Of a stretch of DNA of 12,161 bases, positions 1-6,559 are shown in pieces. Within the stretch, counting starts at the first letter, position 1. Every line of letters begins with the position of its first letter. Source of the DNA: Bacteroidaceae bacterium (lineage in GTDB: Bacteria > Bacteroidota > Bacteroidia > Bacteroidales > Barnesiellaceae_A); assembly GCA_017561285.1 (NCBI GenBank), contig JAFZDG010000110.1, forward strand, positions 1-12,161, read 5' to 3'. Made by a program: the position numbers and the translations under genes. The notes under the pieces were generated by a model. The model did no database searches. It worked only from the letters and a program-made list of their open reading frames with translations, and had not been told where the DNA came from.

Positions 1-1
1 A

Positions 2-232
2 ACCCGATACGACAACTCTCTGGGCGAATGGAGCAGCGTTGACACCATACGCCGCACCAAAAATGAAGCCATTAAAGAGATAGCCAATTACTACGGTGTG
101 CAGATAATAGACTTGTGGAACAAATCGGGAATAACACCTTACAATGCCACATCCAACTATCACGATTGGCTACACCCCAATAAATATGGCTACCGCCGGA
201 TGGCTGAATGTATCTATAGACATCTAAAATAA
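2..232 (+). CDS. SGNH/GDSL-type hydrolase, C-terminal end (partial)
   Basis: This frame is open from base 2 to a TAA at 230-232 and gives the last 76 residues of a protein whose start lies left of the window. Near the end it reads HDWLHPNKYGYRRMAE. The D-x-x-H arrangement (fragment residues 55-58) followed by P-N-x-x-G-Y matches block V of SGNH/GDSL hydrolases, where Asp and His complete the Ser-Asp-His catalytic triad. The preceding stretch, YYGVQIIDLW, fits the beta-strand before that block. These enzymes are esterases, lipases or carbohydrate deacetylases. The nucleophile serine is outside the window, so substrate and secretion cannot be judged. The next gene starts 19 bp downstream on the same strand with no visible promoter or terminator between, so the two are probably co-transcribed. 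Family call is fairly secure from one motif; the specific function is unknown. Confidence 0.72.
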   Translation, partial: TRYDNSLGEWSSVDTIRRTKNEAIKEIANYYGVQIIDLWNKSGITPYNATSNYHDWLHPNKYGYRRMAECIYRHLK

Positions 233-251
233 ACTCTTATATAAAAATAAA

Positions 252-1292
252 ATGAAAAAAAATCTGCTTACAGCGTGTATGCTTGTGTGCATGGCAACAA
301 TGAATGCACAAAACGAGCCTTTTTTACTTGACCTCAGTGATAACGACATAACATACAACGAAAACAACGTATGGGATGGTATCTATGGCAACGACAGTTT
401 TGAGGCCGACGGCTATATTTTCTCACACACAGCCCCCTACGGGCCGGGCTACTACGAAGGTTTCTTGCCAAGTCGCAATACCGACAATGCCAATCACTAC
501 GATGCTGCCGGTTGGACTGCCAATCAATGGGGTTGTATGGCTCAAGGCGGTGTAGATATGAGTAGCGAGGATCTTTTCAGAGCCGATGCTATTATTGGCA
601 AACCCTTTATGATAAATTACTTCAGTGCCTACTCTCTCACTCCCGACAACTATGGAACAAGCTATATAACGATGAGCAATAATAGTACGTTTGTTCCACA
701 AGGCATATACGTGTGCAACAGTCCATGGGGATATTATGGCACGACCGAAGGTGATGGATTTGCCCGTCCTTTGACAAACGAAGGTGACTACTACAAAATA
801 ACCTTCAATGGTGTAAACATCAAACAAGGCACAACGCATAGCATAGACTTCTACCTGGCCGAGTATCTGCGAGAAGACCGCAACAATGATGGCATCATAA
901 ATAGTGATGACAACTACACCAACGATCATTGGGCTTGGTGCGACTTGCGTGAAATGGGCGACGTAGATGTTATCTATATCACAATGGACTCATCGGACCA
1001 GGGCGAATTTGGTATGAATACCTCTACAATCGTTTGCCTCGATGGACTTAGCTGCTATATACGCGGCTCGGTAAACGACACGCCTGACAATAACAACAAT
1101 ATATTTGCTGCCAACGGAATGATATATACATCGTTCGACAAAGAACAGACTATCACACTCTACAACACAGCAGGTATGGCTATTTCGACTTATCGGGTAG
1201 CTGCCGGCACGCACATTATCGATGCACATAACATAGCAAGCGGCATATATTTTGTACAACACAGCTACGGTGTAGCCAAAATCATACTTTAA
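252..1292 (+). CDS. Secreted DUF4465-like protein with type IX secretion sorting domain
   Basis: The protein has 346 residues. Residues 1-20 form a signal peptide: basic MKKN, then a hydrophobic stretch, ending near MNAQ. The body (about 23-272) resembles DUF4465 proteins of Bacteroidota: an early aromatic and Gly-rich W-D-G-I-Y-G segment, a central SFSAY-like strand (YFSAYSL), the IDFYLAEY strand, an H-W-A-W-C-D-L segment and G-E-F-G-M-N-T followed by V-C-L-D-G-L. Residues 273-283 are an Asn/Asp-rich linker. Residues 284-346 look like a type A T9SS sorting domain, with strand ITLYNTAGMAI, the motif IASGIYFVQ and the terminal KIIL. The protein should therefore be exported by Sec, carried over the outer membrane by T9SS, and be released or anchored at the surface. 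DUF4465 has no established activity that I know of; a carbohydrate- or surface-binding role is only a guess. The ATG at 252 follows an A-rich leader with no Shine-Dalgarno. An EF-hand-like loop is listed separately. Confidence 0.8.
   Translation: MKKNLLTACMLVCMATMNAQNEPFLLDLSDNDITYNENNVWDGIYGNDSFEADGYIFSHTAPYGPGYYEGFLPSRNTDNANHYDAAGWTANQWGCMAQGGVDMSSEDLFRADAIIGKPFMINYFSAYSLTPDNYGTSYITMSNNSTFVPQGIYVCNSPWGYYGTTEGDGFARPLTNEGDYYKITFNGVNIKQGTTHSIDFYLAEYLREDRNNDGIINSDDNYTNDHWAWCDLREMGDVDVIYITMDSSDQGEFGMNTSTIVCLDGLSCYIRGSVNDTPDNNNNIFAANGMIYTSFDKEQTITLYNTAGMAISTYRVAAGTHIIDAHNIASGIYFVQHSYGVAKIIL
876..911 (+). other. EF-hand-like calcium-binding loop within the DUF4465 protein
   Basis: Residues 209-220 read DRNNDGIINSDD. 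This meets the 12-residue EF-hand/dockerin-type loop pattern: Asp at position 1, Asn at 3, Asp at 5, Gly at 6, a hydrophobic residue at 8, Asn at 9 and Asp at 12. The segment sits between the FYLAEY strand and the H-W-A-W-C-D-L segment, so it is probably a surface loop that could bind one Ca2+. A second dockerin-type repeat is not seen, so this is not a dockerin domain. The match is direct from the sequence; calcium binding is inferred. Confidence 0.55.
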
Positions 1293-1312
1293 AGAATATA
1301 TATATTATATGT

Positions 1313-1338
1313 ATAGGGGAGTAAAATCCCCTATTTTT
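1313..1338 (+). terminator. Intrinsic terminator of the SGNH-DUF4465 unit
   Basis: An 8-bp perfect stem, ATAGGGGA (1313-1320) with TCCCCTAT (1327-1334), encloses the six-base loop GTAAAA and runs into five T residues (1334-1338). It begins 20 bp after the stop codon at 1292. It would end transcription of the upstream unit and insulate the ferritin promoter about 55 bp further on. Confidence 0.85.
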
Positions 1339-1353
1339 ATATCCCATATTTGG

Positions 1354-1377
1354 AATTATTCTAATTTTAGAATAATT
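1354..1377. promoter_or_regulatory. Perfect inverted repeat upstream of the ferritin promoter (candidate operator)
   Basis: AATTATTCTAA (1354-1364) and TTAGAATAATT (1367-1377) are exact reverse complements around a two-base spacer. One G-T and one G-C pair on the outside (1352-1353 with 1378-1379) extend the symmetry. It is AT-rich and lacks a following T-run, so it is unlikely to be a terminator. It lies about 14 bp upstream of the -33 element, near -73 to -50 from the predicted start, which suits an activator or upstream-bound regulator. Ferritin genes are commonly under iron or peroxide control (Fur, PerR, OxyR or DtxR families), but the repeat does not clearly match any consensus I know, so no regulator is assigned. 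Confidence 0.5.
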
Positions 1378-1390
1378 TCACACTTTTTTC

Positions 1391-1421
1391 TTTGTTAGTT
1401 TCAGTATTCACACTATATTTG
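1391..1421 (+). promoter_or_regulatory. Bacteroides-type promoter for ferritin
   Basis: TTTG at 1391-1394 is followed after 19 bp by TATATTTG at 1414-1421. This matches the -33 TTTG and -7 TAnnTTTG elements used by the primary sigma factor of Bacteroidota, with the usual spacing. Transcription should begin around 1427, leaving an AT-rich leader of roughly 58 bases before the ATG at 1485. No Shine-Dalgarno sequence is seen in that leader. Confidence 0.8.
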
Positions 1422-1484
1422 CAGAGTCGAAAGACAACAACTTAGAATAAATCATTTAATTATAACCTAATAAAATTTACAACT

Positions 1485-2006
1485 ATGCTAAGCAAAAGAA
1501 TGGAAGAGGCTTTGAACGCCCAAGTAAATGCCGAATTTTGGTCGGCCTATCTATACCTATCGATGTCTATGTACTTCGAAAATATAGGTTATAAAGGTAT
1601 TGCACACTGGTTTGCCGTACAATTTAAAGAAGAGCAAGATCACGCTACTATATTTATAAACCATATCAACTCGCGCGATGGTAAAGTGACATTGATGCCC
1701 ATCGACAAGGTTGACACTTCATGGGACTCGATTCTTCACGCTTTTGAGGAAACTCTCCGCTACGAAAAGATTGTAACAGGCCGCATCAACGACCTATACA
1801 CAATCGCTCTTGAAGAGAACGATTACGCATCTCAAAGTATGCTCAAATGGTTTGTCGATGAGCAGGTAGAAGAAGAAGAGACTGCACGCGACTATATCGA
1901 TGCCTTGAAGAAAATTGGTGACCATGGCTACGGATTGTATATGTTTGACAAAGAGTTGGCCGCTCGTACCTATGCAGTACCCGAACCGCTCTCAAACCAA
2001 GCCTAA
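1485..2006 (+). CDS. ftnA: Ferritin (non-heme, FtnA type)
   Basis: This 173-residue protein has the normal length of a bacterial ferritin subunit. It should assemble into a 24-subunit cytoplasmic shell that oxidises Fe2+ at di-iron centres and stores it as ferric mineral. The ferroxidase ligands are all visible in the positions known for E. coli FtnA: Glu17, Glu50 and His53 (in KEEQDH), Glu94, Gln127 and Glu130 (in DEQVEEEE). The residues fall in the expected four-helix pattern. The haem-binding Met52 of bacterioferritin is replaced by Asp52, so this is ferritin and not Bfr. The gene is monocistronic, between its own promoter and a hairpin terminator, and converges with serS. The palindrome upstream of the promoter suggests regulation, plausibly by iron or oxidative stress, though this is inferred. 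Confidence 0.96.
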   Translation: MLSKRMEEALNAQVNAEFWSAYLYLSMSMYFENIGYKGIAHWFAVQFKEEQDHATIFINHINSRDGKVTLMPIDKVDTSWDSILHAFEETLRYEKIVTGRINDLYTIALEENDYASQSMLKWFVDEQVEEEETARDYIDALKKIGDHGYGLYMFDKELAARTYAVPEPLSNQA

Positions 2007-2036
2007 AACACATAGATTTAGTTAACCATAATAGCA

Positions 2037-2078
2037 GCGAAGGTGTGCCGTACAATGCGACACACCTTCGTGATTTTT
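2037..2078 (+). terminator. Intrinsic terminator after ferritin, in the convergent gap with serS
   Basis: CGAAGGTGTG (2038-2047) pairs perfectly with CACACCTTCG (2061-2070), and G2037 can add a wobble pair with T2071. The loop of 13 bases can form two more C-G pairs past one mismatch. Five T residues follow at 2074-2078, as expected for transcription from the ferritin side. Read from the serS side the same hairpin is followed by CTGCTATTATGG, a poor T-tract. It may still slow or stop the long minus-strand transcript, because no other hairpin is seen between the two stop codons. Confidence 0.82.
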
Positions 2079-2098
2079 GTATCAGATAGTAGCACCTA

Positions 2099-3370
2099 TC
2101 AATCGATCATATCGAAACCAGTATAGGGAACAAGTGCTCGGGGAATGCGAATACCCTCGGGGGTTTGATGGTTCTCAAGCAAGGCAGCCATAATACGAGG
2201 TAAGGCCAATGCACTACCATTGAGTGTGTGGCAGAGGTGAGTCTTCTTATCGGCACCACGATAACGGCATTTCAAACGATTGGCTTGGTAACTCTCGAAG
2301 TTCGATACAGAGCTTACCTCCAACCAGCGTTTTTGAGCAGCCGAGTAAACTTCAAAGTCGAATGTAATAGCCGATGTAAAGCTCATATCGCCACCACAGA
2401 GGCGCAAGATATGCCAGGGCAATTCAAGGGCCTCAACAAGACCTTGCACGTGGTCTTTCATCTCTTCAAGAGCAGCAGCCGAGTGATCGGGATGCTGAAT
2501 TTGCACAATCTCCACTTTATCAAATTGGTGCAAACGATTGAGTCCGCGTACATCTTTACCATACGAACCGGCCTCTCGACGGAAACAAGCCGAATAGGCT
2601 GCATTCTTTACAGGAAGATCGCTCTCGTTGAAAATAACATCACGATACAAGTTGGTTACAGGCACCTCGGCTGTAGGAATGAGATAGAGATTGTCGGCAG
2701 TACAGCAATACATCTGTCCCTCCTTATCGGGCAATTGACCGGTACCATAACCCGATGCTTCATTTACAACATAAGGGGGCTGTATCTCCAAATATCCTGC
2801 CTCGCGGGCACGATCGAGGAAGAACGAAATGAGCGCACGTTGCAAGCGAGCTCCTTTGCCTTTATAAACGGGGAAACCGGCTCCTGTAATTTTTACACCC
2901 AATTCAAAGTCTATAAGATCGTACTTCTTGGCCAACTCCCAGTGGGGTAATGCATCATCGCCCAATTGGGGTATCACACCACCCTCTTTCTCCACAATGT
3001 TATCTTCGGCAGTGCGTCCTTCGGGAACTGCATCGCAAGGAAGGTTGGGAATGGTGAGCAAGATATCGGTAATCTCGCGCTCGGCAGCAACCATAGCCTC
3101 TTCTATAGCCACATTACCGGCTTTCATATCGGCCACACGTTCTTTCACCGCTTCTGCTTCATCTTTCTTACCCTCTTTCATGAACTTTCCAATCTCTGCA
3201 GCCATCTTTTTCAACTCGGCAAGACGTGCATCCAATTCGTTTTGAGAAGTGCGGCGAGTCTTATCCAACTCAATAATGCGCTCTATTTTCTCACGACCAT
3301 CGAAGTGTTTCACTGCAAGGCGAGCAATTACCTCCTCGGTTCTATTTTTTATTACATCTAACGTAAGCAT
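2099..3370 (-). CDS. serS: Seryl-tRNA synthetase
   Basis: This 423-residue class II aminoacyl-tRNA synthetase activates serine with ATP and charges tRNA-Ser (and tRNA-Sec where present) in the cytoplasm. Length is typical. Residues 1 to about 105 are the Lys/Glu-rich antiparallel coiled-coil arm that grips the long variable arm of tRNA-Ser. The catalytic domain follows, with the serine-binding PTAE at 232-235, class II motif 2 from FRREAGSYG (263-271) to LHQFDKVE (280-287), and motif 3 NGSALALPR (384-392). The segment SNFESYQANR (356-365) is also characteristic. The gene is last in the minus-strand block, 26 bp after yqeY, with no promoter visible between, so it is probably expressed from the division operon. 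The ATG at 3370 starts right at the family N-terminus (MLTLDVIKNR). Confidence 0.97.
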   Translation of the reverse strand: MLTLDVIKNRTEEVIARLAVKHFDGREKIERIIELDKTRRTSQNELDARLAELKKMAAEIGKFMKEGKKDEAEAVKERVADMKAGNVAIEEAMVAAEREITDILLTIPNLPCDAVPEGRTAEDNIVEKEGGVIPQLGDDALPHWELAKKYDLIDFELGVKITGAGFPVYKGKGARLQRALISFFLDRAREAGYLEIQPPYVVNEASGYGTGQLPDKEGQMYCCTADNLYLIPTAEVPVTNLYRDVIFNESDLPVKNAAYSACFRREAGSYGKDVRGLNRLHQFDKVEIVQIQHPDHSAAALEEMKDHVQGLVEALELPWHILRLCGGDMSFTSAITFDFEVYSAAQKRWLEVSSVSNFESYQANRLKCRYRGADKKTHLCHTLNGSALALPRIMAALLENHQTPEGIRIPRALVPYTGFDMID

Positions 3371-3396
3371 ATCGTATGGAATTTAGATTATTACTA

Positions 3397-3849
3397 TTAT
3401 TTATTCAACAACTCTTTTACTTTGGTCGAAATGGCACGACCATCGGCACAACCGGCCAATCGTTTTGAGGCTACACCCATCACCTTGCCCATATCTTGCG
3501 GACCGGCAGCACCTACCTCGGTGATGATGGCTTGCAATGCGATGGTTAGTTCTTCTTCGGTAAGCTGCTTGGGCATATACACCTCTATTACCGCAGCCTC
3601 GGCCAACTCACTCTCTGCGAGTTCGGGGCGATTTTGCTCCATATAGATTGCAGCACTCTCGCGGCGTTGCTTCACCATTTTGGCAAGAATTTTCAAAGCC
3701 GCATCGTCCGACAATTCGCCATTGCCACCTTTGGCAGTTTTGGCTTCAATAAACTCTTTCTTAACGCCACGAAGCGCCTCCAACTTCACACGGTCTTTGG
3801 CCAACATCGCACTCTTTATATCGTTGCTGATTGTATCAAACAGGCTCAT
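3397..3849 (-). CDS. yqeY: GatB/YqeY domain protein
   Basis: This is a small cytoplasmic protein of 150 residues, the normal YqeY length. The family resembles the C-terminal domain of GatB, a subunit of the tRNA-dependent amidotransferase, and is thought to act on tRNA or tRNA synthetases; its exact role is not settled. Visible family features are the helical N-terminal half with KDRVKLEALRGVKKEF (18-33), the segment KMVKQRRESAAIY (57-69), the hallmark YMPKQL (91-96), and the C-terminal QDMGKVMGV (118-126) and GCADGRAIS (133-141). It starts 14 bp after the ftsZ stop and lies 26 bp before serS. Sitting next to a tRNA synthetase fits a translation-related job, although standing between ftsZ and serS could also simply reflect operon growth. 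Confidence 0.9.
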   Translation of the reverse strand: MSLFDTISNDIKSAMLAKDRVKLEALRGVKKEFIEAKTAKGGNGELSDDAALKILAKMVKQRRESAAIYMEQNRPELAESELAEAAVIEVYMPKQLTEEELTIALQAIITEVGAAGPQDMGKVMGVASKRLAGCADGRAISTKVKELLNK

Positions 3850-3863
3850 AATATTATAATATT

Positions 3864-5201
3864 TTAGTCACCAAAATTTATTGTTTTTGTACCACTCTCG
3901 GCTGTCGCATTTGTCTCATTTGTACGCGCTGTTCCGGCCATAGCCAATCGTTGCTTAAAGTCGGATGTACGATTATAGGTAGGCTCATTGTCAAAAAGCT
4001 CGAGCAGAGCTTCATTATCCATCTGCTCACGAGTGAGGATAGCCAACTGTAAACGCTTACGCACGACATCACGTACAGCATCTTGTCCATATATCTGCTC
4101 GAGAGTCGAACTATCAATTACCGGAGGCACCGGATCGGCTTTGCGATCGGGCTTAGTGGCCGGAGGAGCCGGAATAGTAATGGTATCGGTCGCTTCAAAT
4201 CCCGATGCCAAGATTGTAATTTTCATTTTATCGCCAATCTCGTCATCGAAGTAGATACCTGTAATAACATCGGGGGCATTGACAAACTTTGAAGTGAAAG
4301 CCGTAAGCTCATCGCTCTCAGTAAGAGTCATCTGTTTATCTTCATCGGGCGATATATATATAACAATAAGCAGGTTCTTCGATGTATAAACATCGGCATT
4401 CTTCAAAAGCGGCGATCGAATAGCATCTTCAATGGCCGAAGTTACACGATTTTCGCCATCACCGTAGCCGGTACTGATAATGGCAGTTCCACCATCGAGC
4501 AGTGTTGTGCGAACATCTCTAAAGTCGCAGTTGACATATCCTTCACGAATAATAATGTCAATAATACTACCGGCTGCTGTAGCCAATATATCATCGGCTT
4601 TAGAGAAAGCATTCATAAAGGTAAGGGTGGGATATATCTCACGCAAACGCTCATTATTGATTACCAACAAAGCATCTACGTGCTTACGCATCTCCTCGAT
4701 ATACGACAACGCTTTCTTAATTTTGGGCAGACCTTCAAAGAGAAAAGGCAATGTAACAATACCCACAGTAAGGATACCCAAATCTTTCGCTATACGAGCC
4801 ACTACAGGCGCAGCACCGGTACCCGTACCACCACCCATACCGGCAGTTACAAATACCATATTGGGTTTAGGTTCATTGCTTAGCAATGCTGCAATATCCT
4901 CCTCACTCTCCTCTGCTGCAGCACGAGCCACATCGGGTTTATTTCCGGCTCCGCCACCTTTTGTTACGGTAGGGCCTAAGAGCAACTGAGTGGGAATACC
5001 CGATTTCTCTAAGGCTTGCGAATCGGTATTACATACAACATATCTGATACCCTCGATGTTTCGAGTGTTATACATATAGCGCACAGCATTGCCACCACCA
5101 CCACCTACACCGATAATCATCATCTCGGTCGATACATTCTGTTCTGTAGGACAGTCACCCATATCGGTAAAAGGTGTCAAGTTTTTTATATCTTCAGTCA
5201 T
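3864..5201 (-). CDS. ftsZ: Cell division GTPase FtsZ
   Basis: FtsZ is the tubulin-like GTPase that forms the cytokinetic ring on the inner face of the membrane. It is 445 residues long. The nucleotide-binding part shows GVGGGGGNAV (31-40), NTDSQAL (58-64) and the tubulin signature GGGTGTGAAP (123-132). The catalytic T7 synergy loop reads NCDFRDV (224-230), keeping Asn224, Asp226 and Asp229. A flexible Pro-rich linker runs from about 343 to 363. The C-terminal region has a Bacteroidota-like helical part around DNEALLELFDNEPTYNR (395-411) and a Thr/Asn-rich tail ending INFGD. I do not see the proteobacterial C-terminal peptide (D-I-P-x-F-L-R). The gene follows ftsA by 32 bp and precedes yqeY by 14 bp. 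The first 20 residues are unconserved, so the exact ATG is a little uncertain. Confidence 0.97.
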   Translation of the reverse strand: MTEDIKNLTPFTDMGDCPTEQNVSTEMMIIGVGGGGGNAVRYMYNTRNIEGIRYVVCNTDSQALEKSGIPTQLLLGPTVTKGGGAGNKPDVARAAAEESEEDIAALLSNEPKPNMVFVTAGMGGGTGTGAAPVVARIAKDLGILTVGIVTLPFLFEGLPKIKKALSYIEEMRKHVDALLVINNERLREIYPTLTFMNAFSKADDILATAAGSIIDIIIREGYVNCDFRDVRTTLLDGGTAIISTGYGDGENRVTSAIEDAIRSPLLKNADVYTSKNLLIVIYISPDEDKQMTLTESDELTAFTSKFVNAPDVITGIYFDDEIGDKMKITILASGFEATDTITIPAPPATKPDRKADPVPPVIDSSTLEQIYGQDAVRDVVRKRLQLAILTREQMDNEALLELFDNEPTYNRTSDFKQRLAMAGTARTNETNATAESGTKTINFGD

Positions 5202-5233
5202 AGTTATATCGTATTTCTCTTTTTTACTTCTTA

Positions 5234-6559
5234 TTAGTTTTCATCGTCTTGTTCACCCTCTTCTATTATCTTTCCAAACTTATCGAAAAGTGTCGAGAAG
5301 ATATTGCGACGCTTGGGTTTCTCCTCTTTCGTTGCAGGAGTGATAATAATTTCCTCCTCTTCTTCAGGTTCGGGAGCCGGACGTTCTACAACGGTACTAT
5401 TGACCGGTGTTTTGGTACAATCTTCTTTACCGGCATTAAGGATGGCTACAGCCTGTATGAAGTCATTGATACGAGGACGTTCTTTCTCAACGGCAAGTAT
5501 ATCTTTATGCAAGCTGCCAAAACGCACTTTCATATCAACCAAACGTTCTTCGAGCAATTTAATCCAGCCATTGAGTTGAGCAGCACCACCTACGACAATC
5601 ATACCGGCAGTAAGCTCTTTGCGCTCATAGCCCGAGCGTTTTATTTGAGCCTCGACATTGGCCACAATCTCTTCCGAACGCGCCTCTACTACCGACGACA
5701 ATTTGGCAAGGTCTATTGCCACCATATTATCACCTTCAAACTTCAGTTTCTCATTGTTCTCGCTCTTATAGCCTATAGCCATACCCGAAGATTTCTTCAA
5801 CTGTTCGGCCTCGGTACTGAGCAATTTAAGACTCATAATGTCTCGTGTAATGTTACGACCACCCATAGGCAGAGTCTCGAGCAAGACCAAAGTATCGTTC
5901 TTATACACCGATACGGTTGTTGTATCGGCACCAAAGTCAACCAACACACAACCCAAGGTACGCTCCTCTTTCGACAATACGACATCGGCAGTGGCAAGTG
6001 CCGATGTTATGTAGCCGGCAATGGGCAATTTTGAGCGTTCTATGATACAACGATCAATGTTTTTACGCAAGAGAGGCTTGGCAGTAATGGCTTTGTAATG
6101 GGCTTCTATAGTTGTTCCGGTAGCACCTATGGCATTACGCTCCGAGCGACCATCGATAATGTAGCCGGTAGATACGATGTCAAGAACATCTACATTTGTA
6201 GGCAACTTGCTACGGCACTCCTCTTTAAGTATCTGCACATGCGCTTGTTTAATAATACTGTCTTCATGGAATGAACGCTTGGTTACTTTATCCTCGGCAG
6301 TAACCGATACACCGCCCACGCCAACATACACTTTAGTGATTTTGGCAGGTGCAATGCGATTCTCCAACATCATCTTTATCTTATGTATTTGCGCATATAC
6401 GTCATCTACGTTCTGCACAAAACCTCGCTTGATAATAATATTGGAAGCACTCATACTCTCTATGGCAGCGACAACGAGTTTTCCGTTCTCATCTCTATAA
6501 CCGGCCACGCCCACTATCTTCGAGCTGCCCAGTTCAATGGCTACAATATATTCATTCAT
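5234..6559 (-). CDS. ftsA: Cell division protein FtsA (membrane anchor of FtsZ)
   Basis: FtsA is an actin-like ATPase that tethers FtsZ polymers to the membrane and recruits later division proteins. From the ATG at 6559 the protein has 441 residues. Visible parts are the phosphate 1 motif AIELGSSKIVG (7-17), the 1C domain around 78-160, phosphate 2 VLVDFGADTTTVS (205-217) and the adenosine motif MIVVGGAAQLNG (320-331). A Pro/Glu-rich linker (394-413) leads to the amphipathic membrane helix NIFSTLFDKFGKIIEE (419-434) and an acidic tail. The frame is open to an upstream ATG at 6625, but those 22 extra residues overlap ftsQ by 74 bp and are unlike FtsA. Starting at 6559 gives MNEYIVAIELGSS and an 8-bp overlap (ATGAATGA) suggestive of translational coupling to ftsQ. 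Confidence 0.96.
   Translation of the reverse strand: MNEYIVAIELGSSKIVGVAGYRDENGKLVVAAIESMSASNIIIKRGFVQNVDDVYAQIHKIKMMLENRIAPAKITKVYVGVGGVSVTAEDKVTKRSFHEDSIIKQAHVQILKEECRSKLPTNVDVLDIVSTGYIIDGRSERNAIGATGTTIEAHYKAITAKPLLRKNIDRCIIERSKLPIAGYITSALATADVVLSKEERTLGCVLVDFGADTTTVSVYKNDTLVLLETLPMGGRNITRDIMSLKLLSTEAEQLKKSSGMAIGYKSENNEKLKFEGDNMVAIDLAKLSSVVEARSEEIVANVEAQIKRSGYERKELTAGMIVVGGAAQLNGWIKLLEERLVDMKVRFGSLHKDILAVEKERPRINDFIQAVAILNAGKEDCTKTPVNSTVVERPAPEPEEEEEIIITPATKEEKPKRRNIFSTLFDKFGKIIEEGEQDDEN

Noticed and set aside
2228..2950. Plus-strand open frame of 240 codons inside serS
   Set aside because: It lies wholly antisense to a clearly conserved serS, has no recognisable domain and no promoter or start context. 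It is a by-product of serS codon use.
3369..5214. The nine bases ATACGATAT occur at or just before the start codons of both serS (3377-3369) and ftsZ (5214-5206), minus strand
   Set aside because: Only two copies at different distances from the ATG, absent from the other genes; most simply coincidence in AT-rich leaders.
5275..5282. Possible ftsZ promoter: TAAGTTTG on the minus strand within the ftsA 3' end
   Set aside because: It fits the -7 consensus but has no TTTG at the proper distance upstream, and such an 8-base match is expected by chance in AT-rich DNA.
5249..6034. Plus-strand open frame of 261 codons opposite ftsA
   Set aside because: It is antisense to a complete ftsA with all motifs; its composition (many Tyr, Phe, His, Arg) is that of an out-of-frame translation.
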